From Micromonospora pallida (GTDB taxonomy: Bacteria > Actinomycetota > Actinomycetes > Mycobacteriales > Micromonosporaceae): a stretch of DNA of 64,000 nt. A program made the translations under genes and the position numbers. The notes under the pieces were generated by a model. The model ran no database searches. It worked only from the letters and a program-made list of their open reading frames with translations, and had not been told where the DNA came from. Below, piece after piece: positions 1-8,724 of the stretch. Position 1 is the first letter of the stretch; each line of letters opens with the position of its first letter. Location of the stretch: contig NZ_FMHW01000002.1 of NCBI RefSeq assembly GCF_900090325.1, positions 3,038,001 through 3,102,000 of the forward strand, in the 5' to 3' direction.

Positions 1-1334
1 GTGCCGAACACCAGTGGCGTCCCCCAGTCGTGGGCGAGGAACGACCACGGGCCGCCGTACGCCTGCACCGGCCAGACGACGGGCTTCCCACCCCACTCCC
101 GCACGGCGTCGAGGAACGCCGACATCAGTGGGCTGTCCAGCGAGCTGCGCGACGCCGGGTAGGCGCTCAGCACGTCGATTTCGACGTCGGCGAAGCCCCG
201 TGCGTCCAGGTGTGCGCGCAGCGCGTCCATGAAGACGCTCGGGGAGGCGGACGTGCACAGCCGGGCGTCGAGCCGCGCGACGGCGGACTCCGGGATCGTG
301 TGGGTGCGGGTTCCCGGGCCGGTGTACCCGGCGCGCAGGCCCTGGATGTTCAGGGCCGAGCCGTACATGTAGCGCTCCAGCAGGGCGCGGTCGGCGAGCC
401 CGTCGACGTACGCGGTCACCCCGGTGCCCGCCAGGCCCGGGATGACCTGGCTCATCGGCCTGCCGGCGTAGTGCGCCAGCAACTCCTCGATGACAGTCAG
501 GTCGGCGGCGGGCGGCGTCGCTGGCTCGAGGTGTTCCGCCCACCCGTCCACGGCCATCCGGCCGTCCTCGGTGAACAGCGTTCCCACCGCCTGGGTGAGA
601 CGCAGGGCCGGACTGTCCACGATGGTGCGCAGGGCGCTGTGCGCGCCACCGACGGCGGTGGGGCCACGGCCCCACGACTCTCCGCTGGCCGTCAGCTCGA
701 AGGTGATGAACGACTTGTACCCGAGCCGCACGGAGACGACGTTCTCGTCGTTCTGGTCGGCCCGGAGGTAGATGAGGCCCGCGACGTCGGCGAGGCGGTC
801 CCGGTAGCGGTCGAGCAGTCCGGCGTACGAGATGCTGCCCAGGATCTCGTCGCCCTCCGCGAGGAACGCGATGTTCACGGGCAGCTCTCCGACGGCCTCC
901 CGTAGCGCCTTCAGGCCCGCCATCCACGCGGTGTCCGGACCCTTCGGCACCCGGGCGCCACGGCCGTAGAGGACGGCCGGGATGTCGCCACGCGGGGCGA
1001 CGACCGGCTCGAACGGATCGGTGTCCCACGCCGTGAGGTCGCCGACCGCGCGGACGTCGTACATGTTGTAGTTCAGGATCGTGATCGGCGATCCCGCGTC
1101 GTAGTACGCCCAGACGCCGGGGAACGTCTCCGTCTCCACGATCTCGACCTCTTGACAGCCGAAGTCCCGGTAGCGCCTGGCGAGGAACTCGGCGGCCTCG
1201 CGCATGCCCGTGCCGTCGCCGACGCTGACCGTCGGGATACGGATGTACTCCTTCAGCTCTTCGATGGTCGCGTCGAGGTTCCCGGTGACGTGCGCCCGGA
1301 CCTTCTCTCGGGTCGCGGGATCCATTGCCAGCAC
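1..1334 (-). CDS. M20 family dipeptidase-like metallohydrolase, C-terminus cut off by the window
   Basis: The frame is open from the start codon to the window edge (444 codons seen, no stop). The fold follows the M20 peptidase/dipeptidase family: an N-terminal helix bundle with EYIRIPTVSV, then the core strand region and an acidic AEGDE segment. GTG at 1334 is chosen because AAGGAGG lies 8 nt upstream; an in-frame ATG at 1325 is the alternative. Oddly, the usual metal-binding His-x-Asp motif reads MYD (in NYNMYDVRA), and the usual GRGxxDDKG segment reads GRGARVPKG, so two classical zinc-ligand positions look replaced. It may be a non-standard or inactive hydrolase. It is divergent from the amidohydrolase at 1496 and shares its upstream region. 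Confidence 0.8.
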   Translation of the reverse strand, partial: MLAMDPATREKVRAHVTGNLDATIEELKEYIRIPTVSVGDGTGMREAAEFLARRYRDFGCQEVEIVETETFPGVWAYYDAGSPITILNYNMYDVRAVGDLTAWDTDPFEPVVAPRGDIPAVLYGRGARVPKGPDTAWMAGLKALREAVGELPVNIAFLAEGDEILGSISYAGLLDRYRDRLADVAGLIYLRADQNDENVVSVRLGYKSFITFELTASGESWGRGPTAVGGAHSALRTIVDSPALRLTQAVGTLFTEDGRMAVDGWAEHLEPATPPAADLTVIEELLAHYAGRPMSQVIPGLAGTGVTAYVDGLADRALLERYMYGSALNIQGLRAGYTGPGTRTHTIPESAVARLDARLCTSASPSVFMDALRAHLDARGFADVEIDVLSAYPASRSSLDSPLMSAFLDAVREWGGKPVVWPVQAYGGPWSFLAHDWGTPLVFG

Positions 1335-1447
1335 CGTCGTGGCCTCCTTCGTACAGGCGTCGTCGCTCCACCTCGGCTGCCCCGGAGCGGGGCGGCGGGC
1401 ACTCGTGGCGAGGCGCGAGATTCGCCATACCTGCTGTCTGGCGCCAT

Positions 1448-1469
1448 GACTATATATGGAGATAGAGTC
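1448..1469. promoter_or_regulatory. Candidate operator between divergent hydrolase genes
   Basis: Arms GACTATAT (1448-1455) and ATAGAGTC (1462-1469) form an inverted repeat matching at 7 of 8 positions, in an AT-rich patch unusual for this DNA. It sits in the 161-bp gap between the two divergent M20 genes, 27 bp before the amidohydrolase start. The GntR regulator at 3807 is the obvious candidate to bind it; that link is inference. Confidence 0.4.
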
Positions 1470-1495
1470 GCCCCGTCAATCACTTGGAAGGTGCC

Positions 1496-2773
1496 ATGAA
1501 GACTTCTTCCTCTCCCGCAAGGGACGTGCTCGCGACCCTCGACGAGCGCGTCCTGGACGGCCTCGTCGAGGACTACCGCTGGTTCCACGCCCACCCCGAG
1601 CTGGGTTACCGCGAGTTCGAGACCGCCGGTCGCGTCGCGGAGCGGCTGTCCGCCCTCGGCTACGAGACGCACACCGGCGTCGGCGGCACCGGTGTGCTGG
1701 GCGTACTACGCAACGGCGACGGTCCGGTGATCGCGCTGCGGGCGGACATGGACGCCCTGCCGATCCTCGAGCAGACCGGCCTCGACTTCGCCAGCACCGC
1801 GACCCAGCTCGTCGACGGCGCACCGGTACCGCTCATGCACGCCTGCGGTCACGACATCCACGTCACGAGCCTGCTCGGCGCGGCCAGCCTGCTCGCGGCG
1901 GCGCGCGACGCCTGGTCGGGCGTCCTCGTACTGATCTTCCAGCCCGCGGAGGAGGGCGGCCTCGGCGCCCAGGCCGTGGTCGACTCCGGGATCTTCGACC
2001 GGGTGCCCCGTCCGGAGGTCGTGCTCGGCCAGCACGTCGACGCCGGGCCGCTCGACGAACTGCTGGTGACCGCCGGGCCCCTCATGGCCAGCTCCGACTC
2101 GTGGCGTGTCGTGCTGCGCGGCAAGGGCGGCCATGGCGCGTGGCCGCACCAGAGCGACGATCTCGTGCTGGCCGCGGCGAACGCCATCACCATGGCGCAG
2201 AACGTGGTGGCCCGGCAGACGTCGGCGCGCGACTCCGCGGTGGTGACGATCGCCAACATCCACATCGGCACCAAGGAGAACATCCTGGCCAACGAGGGCT
2301 ACTTCACCGTCAACATCCGGGCGCTCGATCCCGTCGTACGCGCCCGGACGTGGGAGTCGGTCCGGCGGACGATCGAGGGCGCGCTGGCCGCCAACGGCGT
2401 CACCACGCCGCCCGAGTACGTGGGGAAGGAAGGGCTCCCGCCGCTGGTCAACGACGCGGAGGTCGCCCGACGCGTGGCCGACGCCTTCGGCGAGCACCTC
2501 CCCTCGGCCCGGGTGACCGTGCCGGACGCGGTGATGGGCAGCGAGGACTTCGGCATCATCGGCGAGCGGCTGGGCGTGCCGCACCTGTACTGGTTCATCG
2601 GCAGCACCGATCCGGCCAGGTACGCCGACGCGCTGGCGCGCGACCGCGTGGCGCAGGAGATCCCACGGCTGCACGACGCGCGCTTCGCGCCGGAGGCGCG
2701 TCGGACGCTCGACGTCGGCGTACGCACCCTGACCGTCGCCGCCCTGGCCCACCTCGGGGACGGTGCGCAATGA
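1496..2773 (+). CDS. M20D amidohydrolase (N-acyl amino acid / hippurate hydrolase type)
   Basis: A 425-residue cytoplasmic metal-dependent amidohydrolase expected to release an acyl group from an N-acylated amino acid or similar amide. The M20D signature motifs are all visible: ALRADMDALPI, the metal ligands in MHACGHDIH, the catalytic acidic pair in QPAEEGG, the dimerisation/lid motif KGGHGAWPH and the C-terminal MGSEDFG. Length is normal for the family. ATG at 1496 is preferred over an in-frame TTG at 1484 because GGAAGG lies 4 nt upstream. Its stop overlaps the start of the aldo/keto reductase (ATGA), so the two are translationally coupled. Substrate is not predictable from sequence. Confidence 0.9.
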   Translation: MKTSSSPARDVLATLDERVLDGLVEDYRWFHAHPELGYREFETAGRVAERLSALGYETHTGVGGTGVLGVLRNGDGPVIALRADMDALPILEQTGLDFASTATQLVDGAPVPLMHACGHDIHVTSLLGAASLLAAARDAWSGVLVLIFQPAEEGGLGAQAVVDSGIFDRVPRPEVVLGQHVDAGPLDELLVTAGPLMASSDSWRVVLRGKGGHGAWPHQSDDLVLAAANAITMAQNVVARQTSARDSAVVTIANIHIGTKENILANEGYFTVNIRALDPVVRARTWESVRRTIEGALAANGVTTPPEYVGKEGLPPLVNDAEVARRVADAFGEHLPSARVTVPDAVMGSEDFGIIGERLGVPHLYWFIGSTDPARYADALARDRVAQEIPRLHDARFAPEARRTLDVGVRTLTVAALAHLGDGAQ

Positions 2774-3717
2774 GAATCAACCTCGGCGGGACCGGCCTGA
2801 AGGTCTTCCCCCTGCAGTTGGGCGGCAACACCCTCGGCTTCACCGCCGACCGGGACACGTCCTTCCGCATTCTCGACGCGTACGCGTCGGCCGGCGGCAA
2901 CTTCATCGACACCGCCGACTTCTACAGCGTCTGGGCGCCCGGCAACGTCGGCGGGGAGTCCGAGACCGTCATCGGTGAGTGGTTGGAGTCCCGCGGCTGT
3001 CGCGACGAGATGGTCGTCGCGACGAAGGTGGGCATGCTGGAGCCCTACACCGTCCTCGACAGGAAGCACATCGACGAGGCGCTGGCGCGCTCACTGGACC
3101 GTCTCCGCACAGACCGGATCGACCTCTACTACGCCCACCAGGACGACCTGAACACTTCCCAGGAGGACACCGCGGCGGCCTTCGACGGGCTCGTGCGCGC
3201 CGGCCTCGTCCGCACGCTGGGCGCGTCGAACTTCTCCCCCGACCGGCTGCGCAGCGCCCTGACCCTCGCGCGACAGCGCGGCCTGCACAGCTACCAGGTC
3301 ATCCAGGACGAGTACAGCCTGGTCAACCGGCAGCCGTTCGAGACCGGCACAATGCCGGTCGCCGTCGAGTTCGGGCTGGTCAACATCCCCTACCGCAGCC
3401 TCGCCAAGGGCTTCCTCTCGGGACGCTACCGGCCGGGCGGCTCCTGGCAGGAGACGACGCACACGTCGATCGCCACCTCGTACCTAGAGAAATACGGCAC
3501 GGAACTGCTCGGCACCGTCGAGACGATCGCACGTCGACACGACACGACCATGTCCGCCGTGGGACTCGCGTGGCTCACCTCCCGGCCCACGGTCGCACTC
3601 CCGCTGTCGGGCGTGCGCACGCTCGAGCAGTTGGACGACATCCTGCCCGCTGCCGGACTCGTCCTGGACGACGACGAGGTGGACGCGTTGACGGCGTTGA
3701 CCGCACCGTCAGATTGA
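2770..3717 (+). CDS. Aldo/keto reductase
   Basis: A 315-residue NADP-dependent aldo/keto reductase with the TIM-barrel tetrad recognisable: Asp/Tyr in NFIDTADFYSVW, Lys in VVATKVG and His in DLYYAHQDD, plus the cofactor-loop motif GASNFSP. It would reduce or oxidise an aldehyde, ketone or sugar-type carbonyl in the cytoplasm. It overlaps the preceding amidohydrolase by four bases (ATGA), so the two likely act on one substrate or its released product. The GntR gene follows after about 90 bp on the same strand. The exact substrate is unknown. Confidence 0.9.
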   Translation: MRINLGGTGLKVFPLQLGGNTLGFTADRDTSFRILDAYASAGGNFIDTADFYSVWAPGNVGGESETVIGEWLESRGCRDEMVVATKVGMLEPYTVLDRKHIDEALARSLDRLRTDRIDLYYAHQDDLNTSQEDTAAAFDGLVRAGLVRTLGASNFSPDRLRSALTLARQRGLHSYQVIQDEYSLVNRQPFETGTMPVAVEFGLVNIPYRSLAKGFLSGRYRPGGSWQETTHTSIATSYLEKYGTELLGTVETIARRHDTTMSAVGLAWLTSRPTVALPLSGVRTLEQLDDILPAAGLVLDDDEVDALTALTAPSD

Positions 3718-3762
3718 CACGCCGGGGTCTCGCGGCGTCATGCCGTGACACGTGTCCGTCCA

Positions 3763-3791
3763 TTGGATACGGTCGTCGTGTTACATATCTA
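3763..3791 (+). promoter_or_regulatory. Possible promoter of the GntR gene
   Basis: TTGGAT at 3763 and TATCTA at 3786 are spaced by 17 bp, and a GA-rich ribosome site (AGAGGGGGA, 3791-3799) follows, 7 nt before ATG. The -10 match is only partial, so this is a weak call. Confidence 0.3.
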
Positions 3792-3806
3792 GAGGGGGAT
3801 TCGGTA

Positions 3807-4562
3807 ATGGCCGACCGGGACGCGAAACCCAGCACGCGGCGCAGGGAGCCCGCGTACGCGCGGATCGAGCGGCACCTGTGGGAGCTCCTCGACAGCGGCG
3901 CCGGGATCAACGAGGCGATGCCCAGCGAGGTCGATCTCTCGCGTGAGTTCGGCGTCAGCATCATGACGGTCCGCCAGGCGTACAACGCGCTGGTGAACGC
4001 CGGTGCGGTGACGAGAAAGCCGTTCCGCGGCACCTGGGCCGTCACCCACATCACCGACGACCTCGGCCAACTGACCGGGCGTCCCTACACCGAAACCTGG
4101 CAGGCCGACGAGATAACGTCCGAGGTGCTGACGTTCGACCAGCGCGAGACGCCCGAGCACATCGCGAAGCGTTTCGGCGTGGCGCCGGGCACGGTCATGA
4201 CCTATCTGGAGCGGCTGCGGCGCGCGGATGGCCAGCCGGTCGCCTGGGACGGGCGATGGATGCCGGCCGAACTGTTCGAGCGCACCACGCGCGAGGACTT
4301 TGAGAAGGCGCCGGTGTTCACCGTCCTGGCCCGGGCCGGCGTCCGGGTGACGATCATGCAGTCGGACATCAACGCGCGGTTGGCCGACCCGACGCACGCG
4401 ATCATCCTCGAGATCGAAAGAGGCGAACCACTGCTGGTACGCCAGTCGATCGCCATGGACACCGAGCCGAAGGTGCGGCTGGTCAGCACGTCGCTCTACC
4501 CGGCCCGCCGATACACGTTCCGGAGCGTGACCCCCGTCGTGGAGGGGGTCGTCAACTTCTGA
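3807..4562 (+). CDS. GntR family regulator, HutC/UTRA type
   Basis: A 251-residue transcription factor. The N-terminal winged helix-turn-helix (about residues 15-85, with PSEVDLSREFGVSIMTVRQAYNALVNAG) is followed by a UTRA ligand-binding domain (about 95-245, with YLERLRRADGQPVAWDGRWMP-like strands and RQS...VRLVSTSLYP). HutC-type GntR proteins usually sense a pathway metabolite and repress neighbouring catabolic genes. Here the neighbours are the amidohydrolase/reductase pair and the divergent dipeptidase, the likely targets. A GA-rich ribosome site precedes ATG. A strong terminator follows the stop. Confidence 0.9.
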   Translation: MADRDAKPSTRRREPAYARIERHLWELLDSGAGINEAMPSEVDLSREFGVSIMTVRQAYNALVNAGAVTRKPFRGTWAVTHITDDLGQLTGRPYTETWQADEITSEVLTFDQRETPEHIAKRFGVAPGTVMTYLERLRRADGQPVAWDGRWMPAELFERTTREDFEKAPVFTVLARAGVRVTIMQSDINARLADPTHAIILEIERGEPLLVRQSIAMDTEPKVRLVSTSLYPARRYTFRSVTPVVEGVVNF

Positions 4563-4584
4563 CGGCGTCCCGTCGTCCGTCCGT

Positions 4585-4619
4585 GGGCTGTGCCGGTACC
4601 GCTGCTGCCGGCACAGCCC
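4585..4619. terminator. Bidirectional terminator between GntR and asparaginase genes
   Basis: GGGCTGTGCCGG (4585-4596) pairs perfectly with CCGGCACAGCCC (4608-4619) around an 11-nt loop, between two converging genes. There is no U-tract, as is common in actinobacteria. Confidence 0.75.
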
Positions 4620-4697
4620 GGGCGGGCCGTGGCGGGACCACCGGCAGGCCAGCAACGCGATCTGCCGGGTCGACCGCGGGCTCGGATCGCCCGGACC

Positions 4698-5750
4698 TCA
4701 CGGCAGGGTCGGTGTGGGCCAGGGCCACGAGGAAGGTTCACCGAGGCCACCGGCAACGGAGAACGCAGTGGCGATGTCCGTTGGCTTGGCCTGGGCCGCG
4801 AGGAGCGCGCGGAGCAGGATGCGGGCCTTGTAGGGGTGCAGCCAGCCGGCCGGAATGAGCCCGCGGGTCAGGAGGTCACGCTCGGACCCGGGAAAGCCGT
4901 AGGTGCGGGTGAGCGTCGGACCGGCCGGGGTCCGGGAGGCCAGGACGACGGGGATCCGTCCGGCGAGGGCGGTGAGGGTGTCGACGAGGGGTTCGGGTAC
5001 GTGACCGACCCCGAAGCCGCCGACGACGAGGCCGTCGCAGTGCAGACCCATGGCGTCGAGCAGGCTCGGATCGTCGTCGAGGGTGACCGGGTAGAGACCG
5101 ACGTTGACGCGCGTACCGGGATGCGGGGCGGGGATGGCGAGCCGGTGTGGCACGCGGGTCAGCAGCCGCACGGCACCCTCGAGGACGTAGCCGATCGGGC
5201 CGGTGTCCAGCGAGCGGAACGTGGCGCCGCTGGTGGAGTGGGTCTTCGCGACCCAGCGGGCAGAATGGACCTCGTCGGCGAAGACGACGAGACAGCCCTG
5301 GTCCCGAGCGGCCGGGGAGGCCGCGACCTGGATGGCGGCGAGCAGGTTGGCGGGGCCGTCGGCGCCGGCCATCGTGGGGTTACGCATCGCGCCGGTGACG
5401 ACCAGGGGTTCGGGTCGGTGGTGGAGCAGGTCGAGCAGGTACGCCGTCTCCTCGATCGTGTCGGTGCCCTGGGTGACGACCACCCCGCTCGCGCCCGCGG
5501 CGAGTTCGCGGGTCGCCGCGGTGGCGAGCGCGACGACGTCGGCGAACGTGAGGGACGCCCCGGGACGGCGGCGGAAGTCCACCACCTCGATCTCGATGCC
5601 AGCCGAGGCCAGTCCCGGTACGGCGTCGAGCAGGTCGCGCGCGGACAGGGTGGGACTGACGCCTTCGCCGGTGCCGCTGGTCATGGCGATCGTGCCACCG
5701 AGACCGAACACCACCACCCTCGGCGTGGCGATTGTCGGGGTCGACGACAC
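4698..5750 (-). CDS. Asparaginase (L-asparagine amidohydrolase)
   Basis: A 350-residue asparaginase-family protein converting asparagine to aspartate and ammonia. Visible motifs: the first threonine signature FGLGGTIAMTSGTGEG near residue 17, the second catalytic block VVTQGTDTIEETAYLLD with Thr-Asp, and GAMRNPTMAGADGPANL. There is no signal peptide, so it should be cytoplasmic. GTG at 5750 is chosen because GGAAGGAC lies just upstream. It is separated by about 110 bp from lutC on the same strand and could be co-transcribed with it, though no functional link to lactate use is evident. Confidence 0.88.
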   Translation of the reverse strand: MSSTPTIATPRVVVFGLGGTIAMTSGTGEGVSPTLSARDLLDAVPGLASAGIEIEVVDFRRRPGASLTFADVVALATAATRELAAGASGVVVTQGTDTIEETAYLLDLLHHRPEPLVVTGAMRNPTMAGADGPANLLAAIQVAASPAARDQGCLVVFADEVHSARWVAKTHSTSGATFRSLDTGPIGYVLEGAVRLLTRVPHRLAIPAPHPGTRVNVGLYPVTLDDDPSLLDAMGLHCDGLVVGGFGVGHVPEPLVDTLTALAGRIPVVLASRTPAGPTLTRTYGFPGSERDLLTRGLIPAGWLHPYKARILLRALLAAQAKPTDIATAFSVAGGLGEPSSWPWPTPTLP

Positions 5751-5860
5751 GGCAGGTCCTTCCGGCGGTCGTGGCGCATCAGTGCTGCGCAGAAGCCTAT
5801 TACGGCAGGGTGTCGGTGAAGCGGCACGGCCGGCGTGATCGTCACTCCCGCCGGCCGGAC

Positions 5861-6463
5861 TCACGTCGTGATCACCACGTGCAGGTTGCGCGGCCCGTGC
5901 ACGCCCTCGACCCGGTTGAGTTCGATGTCGCTGGTGGCCGACGGGCCACTGATCCAGGTCAGTGGCCGGTGCGGATCGACGCGGGCGATGGCGTCCGGCA
6001 CGGTGGCGACCACCTGGTCGGCCCGCAGCACGCACAGGTGCACGTCGGGCAGCAGCGTGACGATACGGCGGCCCTGGTCCGGGCTCCCGTCGAGCACGAT
6101 GGTGCCGGTCTCGGCGACGGCCAGCGCCGCCGCGGTGACGACGCCGTTCGAGGCGGCGATCTCCTCCGTGCTGAGGTCGTCGTCCACCACCTGGACGACG
6201 CTGTCCGGCAGCCAGCGCCGGGGCAGGCCCGGCGGCACCACGACCCGCCCGCCCCCGAGCACCTCGTCGACGACCCGGGCGACGTCGGCGTCGGCGCACT
6301 GGTGCACGGTGGCCCGGTAGTCGGTGAGGCGGTCCACGAGCACGTCGAGGTCGACCGGGACGGAGCCGGCGGGCCGGTAGTCCCGAGGCACCTCGGCCGG
6401 TGTCGGCCGTGGCTCACCGAGCGCGGCCCGGAGGCGGCCGAGGACGAGTTCCCGGGTGCTCAT
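5861..6463 (-). CDS. lutC: Lactate utilization protein C
   Basis: A 200-residue LUD-domain protein (DUF162 family) matching LutC. Visible signatures include the late VVTAAALAVAETGTIVLDG block and the terminal GVHGPRNLHVVI, both typical of LutC. With LutA and LutB it forms the iron-sulfur L-lactate oxidation complex that yields pyruvate. Its ATG overlaps the stop of lutB (ATGA), so translation is coupled. In this locus it is the last gene of the rhamnose-lactate run. Confidence 0.92.
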   Translation of the reverse strand: MSTRELVLGRLRAALGEPRPTPAEVPRDYRPAGSVPVDLDVLVDRLTDYRATVHQCADADVARVVDEVLGGGRVVVPPGLPRRWLPDSVVQVVDDDLSTEEIAASNGVVTAAALAVAETGTIVLDGSPDQGRRIVTLLPDVHLCVLRADQVVATVPDAIARVDPHRPLTWISGPSATSDIELNRVEGVHGPRNLHVVITT

Positions 6464-7890
6464 CGCGCCGCCCACCACTGGCGGAAGGTCTGCGGCGGGG
6501 TGGCCGGGATGTCCCGGCTCGCCGTCCAGCCGTTCAGGGGCGGTGGCAGGCCACCGCCGCGCGGGCCGGCGAGCCGGCTCAGCTTCGCGGCACGTTGCGC
6601 GGCGGCGTACAGGCGGGGGTGGTCCAGGGTGTACGCGGCGGCGGCCATCGCGATCGCCTCGCTGCGTGGGTGGGGGGCCTCGGCACGGAGGTGGACCAGC
6701 AGCTCCGGAATGTTGATCTTCACGGGACAGGCGTCGTAGCAGGCGCCGCAGAGCGACGACGCGTACGGCAGGGAGGCGTTGTCCGCCACCCCGGTGAGCT
6801 GTGGGGAGAGCACCGCGCCGATCGGTCCGGGGTAGACCGAACCGTAGGCGTGCCCGCCGGTGCGTTCGTAGACCGGGCAGACGTTGAGGCAGGCCGAGCA
6901 GCGGATGCAGTGCAGCGCCTGCCGGCCGACGTCGTCGGCCAGGACCGCGCTGCGGCCGTTGTCCAGCAGCACCAGGTGCACCTGCTGCGGCCCGTCACCG
7001 GGAGTGACCCCGGTCCACATCGAGGTGTAGGGGTTCATCCGTTCCCCGGTAGAGGCCCGGGGCAGCAGTTGCAGGAACACGGCCAGGTCGTCCCAGGTCG
7101 GGACGACCTTCTCGATGCCCATCACGGTGATCAGGGTCTGCGGCAGGGTCAGGCACATCCGCCCGTTTCCCTCGGACTCCACGACGGCGAGGGTGCCGGT
7201 CTCGGCCACGGCGAAGTTCGCCCCGGAGACCGCGACCTTCGTACTGAGGAAGGTCCGCCGCAGGTGTTGCCGGGCCGCTGCGGCGAGGGCCACCGGCTCG
7301 TCCGTCAGCCCGGGGTCGACGCCAGGCATCTCGCGCAGGAAGATCTCCCGGATCTCGGCCCGGTTGCGGTGGATGGCCGGCACCAGGATGTGACTCGGCT
7401 TGTCCCTGCCCAGCTGGACGATCAGCTCCGCCAGGTCGGTCTCGACCGGTTCGATCCCGGCCGCCTCGAGGGCCTCGTTCAGGCCGATCTCCTGGGTGGC
7501 CATCGACTTGACCTTCATCACCCGGTCCGCGCCGGCGGCCCGGACGAGGTCGGTGACGATCCGGTTCGCCTCCACCGCGTCGGCCGCCCAGTGCACCGTG
7601 CCGCCCGCGGCGGTCACCGCCGCCTCCAACTGCTCCAGCAGCTCCGGCAGGCGGGCCATGGTGTCGGCCTTGATCGCCGAGCCGGCGGCGCGCAGTTCCT
7701 GCCAGTCCGGCACCTCGCCGATCACCGCGCCGGACTTGGCCCGGATCGTCGTGGTCGCGTGGCCCAGGTTGCGGCGCAGTTGCGCGTCACCGAGGGCCCG
7801 GCGGGCCGCCGCGGGAAAGGACTCGTCGCCGCGCAGATGCCCGACCCCGCGCGGTGCGGTGGCGGGCATGCCGAGGAACGTCCGGGTCAC
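6460..7890 (-). CDS. lutB: Lactate utilization protein B, iron-sulfur protein
   Basis: A 476-residue LutB with an N-terminal LUD domain (GLNEALEAAGIEPVETDLAELIVQL region) and two C-terminal 4Fe-4S clusters: HCIRCSACLNVCPVYE and SSLCGACYDACPVKINIPE. It carries electrons during oxidation of L-lactate to pyruvate. GTG at 7890 overlaps the lutA stop (GTGA), matching the coupling at the other end with lutC. Alternative upstream starts in this frame would run through the low-complexity tail of lutA and are not credible. Confidence 0.92.
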   Translation of the reverse strand: MTRTFLGMPATAPRGVGHLRGDESFPAAARRALGDAQLRRNLGHATTTIRAKSGAVIGEVPDWQELRAAGSAIKADTMARLPELLEQLEAAVTAAGGTVHWAADAVEANRIVTDLVRAAGADRVMKVKSMATQEIGLNEALEAAGIEPVETDLAELIVQLGRDKPSHILVPAIHRNRAEIREIFLREMPGVDPGLTDEPVALAAAARQHLRRTFLSTKVAVSGANFAVAETGTLAVVESEGNGRMCLTLPQTLITVMGIEKVVPTWDDLAVFLQLLPRASTGERMNPYTSMWTGVTPGDGPQQVHLVLLDNGRSAVLADDVGRQALHCIRCSACLNVCPVYERTGGHAYGSVYPGPIGAVLSPQLTGVADNASLPYASSLCGACYDACPVKINIPELLVHLRAEAPHPRSEAIAMAAAAYTLDHPRLYAAAQRAAKLSRLAGPRGGGLPPPLNGWTASRDIPATPPQTFRQWWAAR

Positions 7891-8722
7891 GGCCGCACCC
7901 CCGGTCGCCCGCGCTCGCCGCCGGTCTCGCCGGGTTCTCCACCCGTCTCGCCGGGTTCGCCGCCGGTCTCGGCGGGTGCGCTGCTGGTCTCGCCGGGTTC
8001 GGTCGAGGCCAGGATCTCCGCCAGGTGCACCGTCCGCACCCCGGCCCGCAGCCGGGACAACCCGCCGCCGATGTGCATCAGACACGAGGAGTCCCCGGCC
8101 GTACAGACGTCGGCCCCCGTCGCCAACACGTTGCGCATCTTGTCCGCCAGCATCGCCGTCGACGTGTCCGCGTTCTTCACCGCGAACGTCCCCCGAACCC
8201 GCAGCACTGCTCGGCCTGCGGCAACTCCACCAGATCCAGGCCCCGCACCGCGCGCAGCAGCCGCAACGGCTTGTCCTCCACCCGGATCATCCGCAGCGAA
8301 TGACACGTCGGGTGGTACGTCACCCGGTGCGGGTAGTACGCCCCCACGTCCGTCACCCCCAACACGTCCACCAGAAACTCCGACAGCTCGAACGTACGCC
8401 GGGCCACCTCCTCCGCCCGCCAGGCCAGCCGCTCGTCCCCCGCCCGGCGCGCCAGCATCGCGTGCTGATGCCGCACCGACCCCACACACGAGCCCGACGG
8501 AGCCACCACCACGTCGTACGGCGCGAAGACCCGCACATGCCGGCGGACCAGCCGCACCGCGTCGTCCGGGTAGCCGGTGTTGACGTGCATCTGGCCGCAG
8601 CAAGTCTGGTCCGGCGGGAACACCACCTCGTGGCCGAGGCGCTCCAGCAGCCGAACCGTCGACTTCGCCGCCTCAGGGAACAGCGTGTCGGCGAGGCAGG
8701 TGACGAACAGAGCGATGCGCAT
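7887..8722 (-). CDS. lutA: Lactate utilization protein A, interrupted by a one-base frameshift
   Basis: LutA belongs to the CCG-domain (glycolate oxidase iron-sulfur subunit) family; both cysteine-rich motifs are visible (TCCGQMH and QCCGFGG). The reading frame breaks at the second motif. A run of five C on the plus strand (8190-8194) must have six for QCCGFGG to continue into TFAVKNADTSTAMLADKMRN, the normal LutA sequence, which is found intact in the next frame. Restoring one base gives 278 residues. The C-terminus carries an unusual low-complexity tail built from a repeated ETGGEPG unit. ATG at 8722 lies just past the rhaB stop. A functional gene with a sequencing error is likelier than a pseudogene. 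Confidence 0.85.
7908..7970 (-). repeat. Three 21-bp tandem repeats in the lutA 3' end
   Basis: Three consecutive 21-bp units encode ETGGEPG, ETGGEPG and ETGGERG at the LutA C-terminus, beyond the conserved domain. Copy-number variation here would be tolerated in frame. Confidence 0.8.
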
Positions 8723-8724
8723 CC

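Noticed and set aside
30..905. A 291-codon plus-strand frame at the left edge
   Set aside because: Antisense to the M20 dipeptidase-like gene, whose frame is protein-like throughout.
8190..8194. Programmed frameshifting in lutA
   Set aside because: The same one-base loss in C/G runs occurs in four other unrelated genes of the window, and LutA families are not known to use frameshifting, so an assembly error is simpler.
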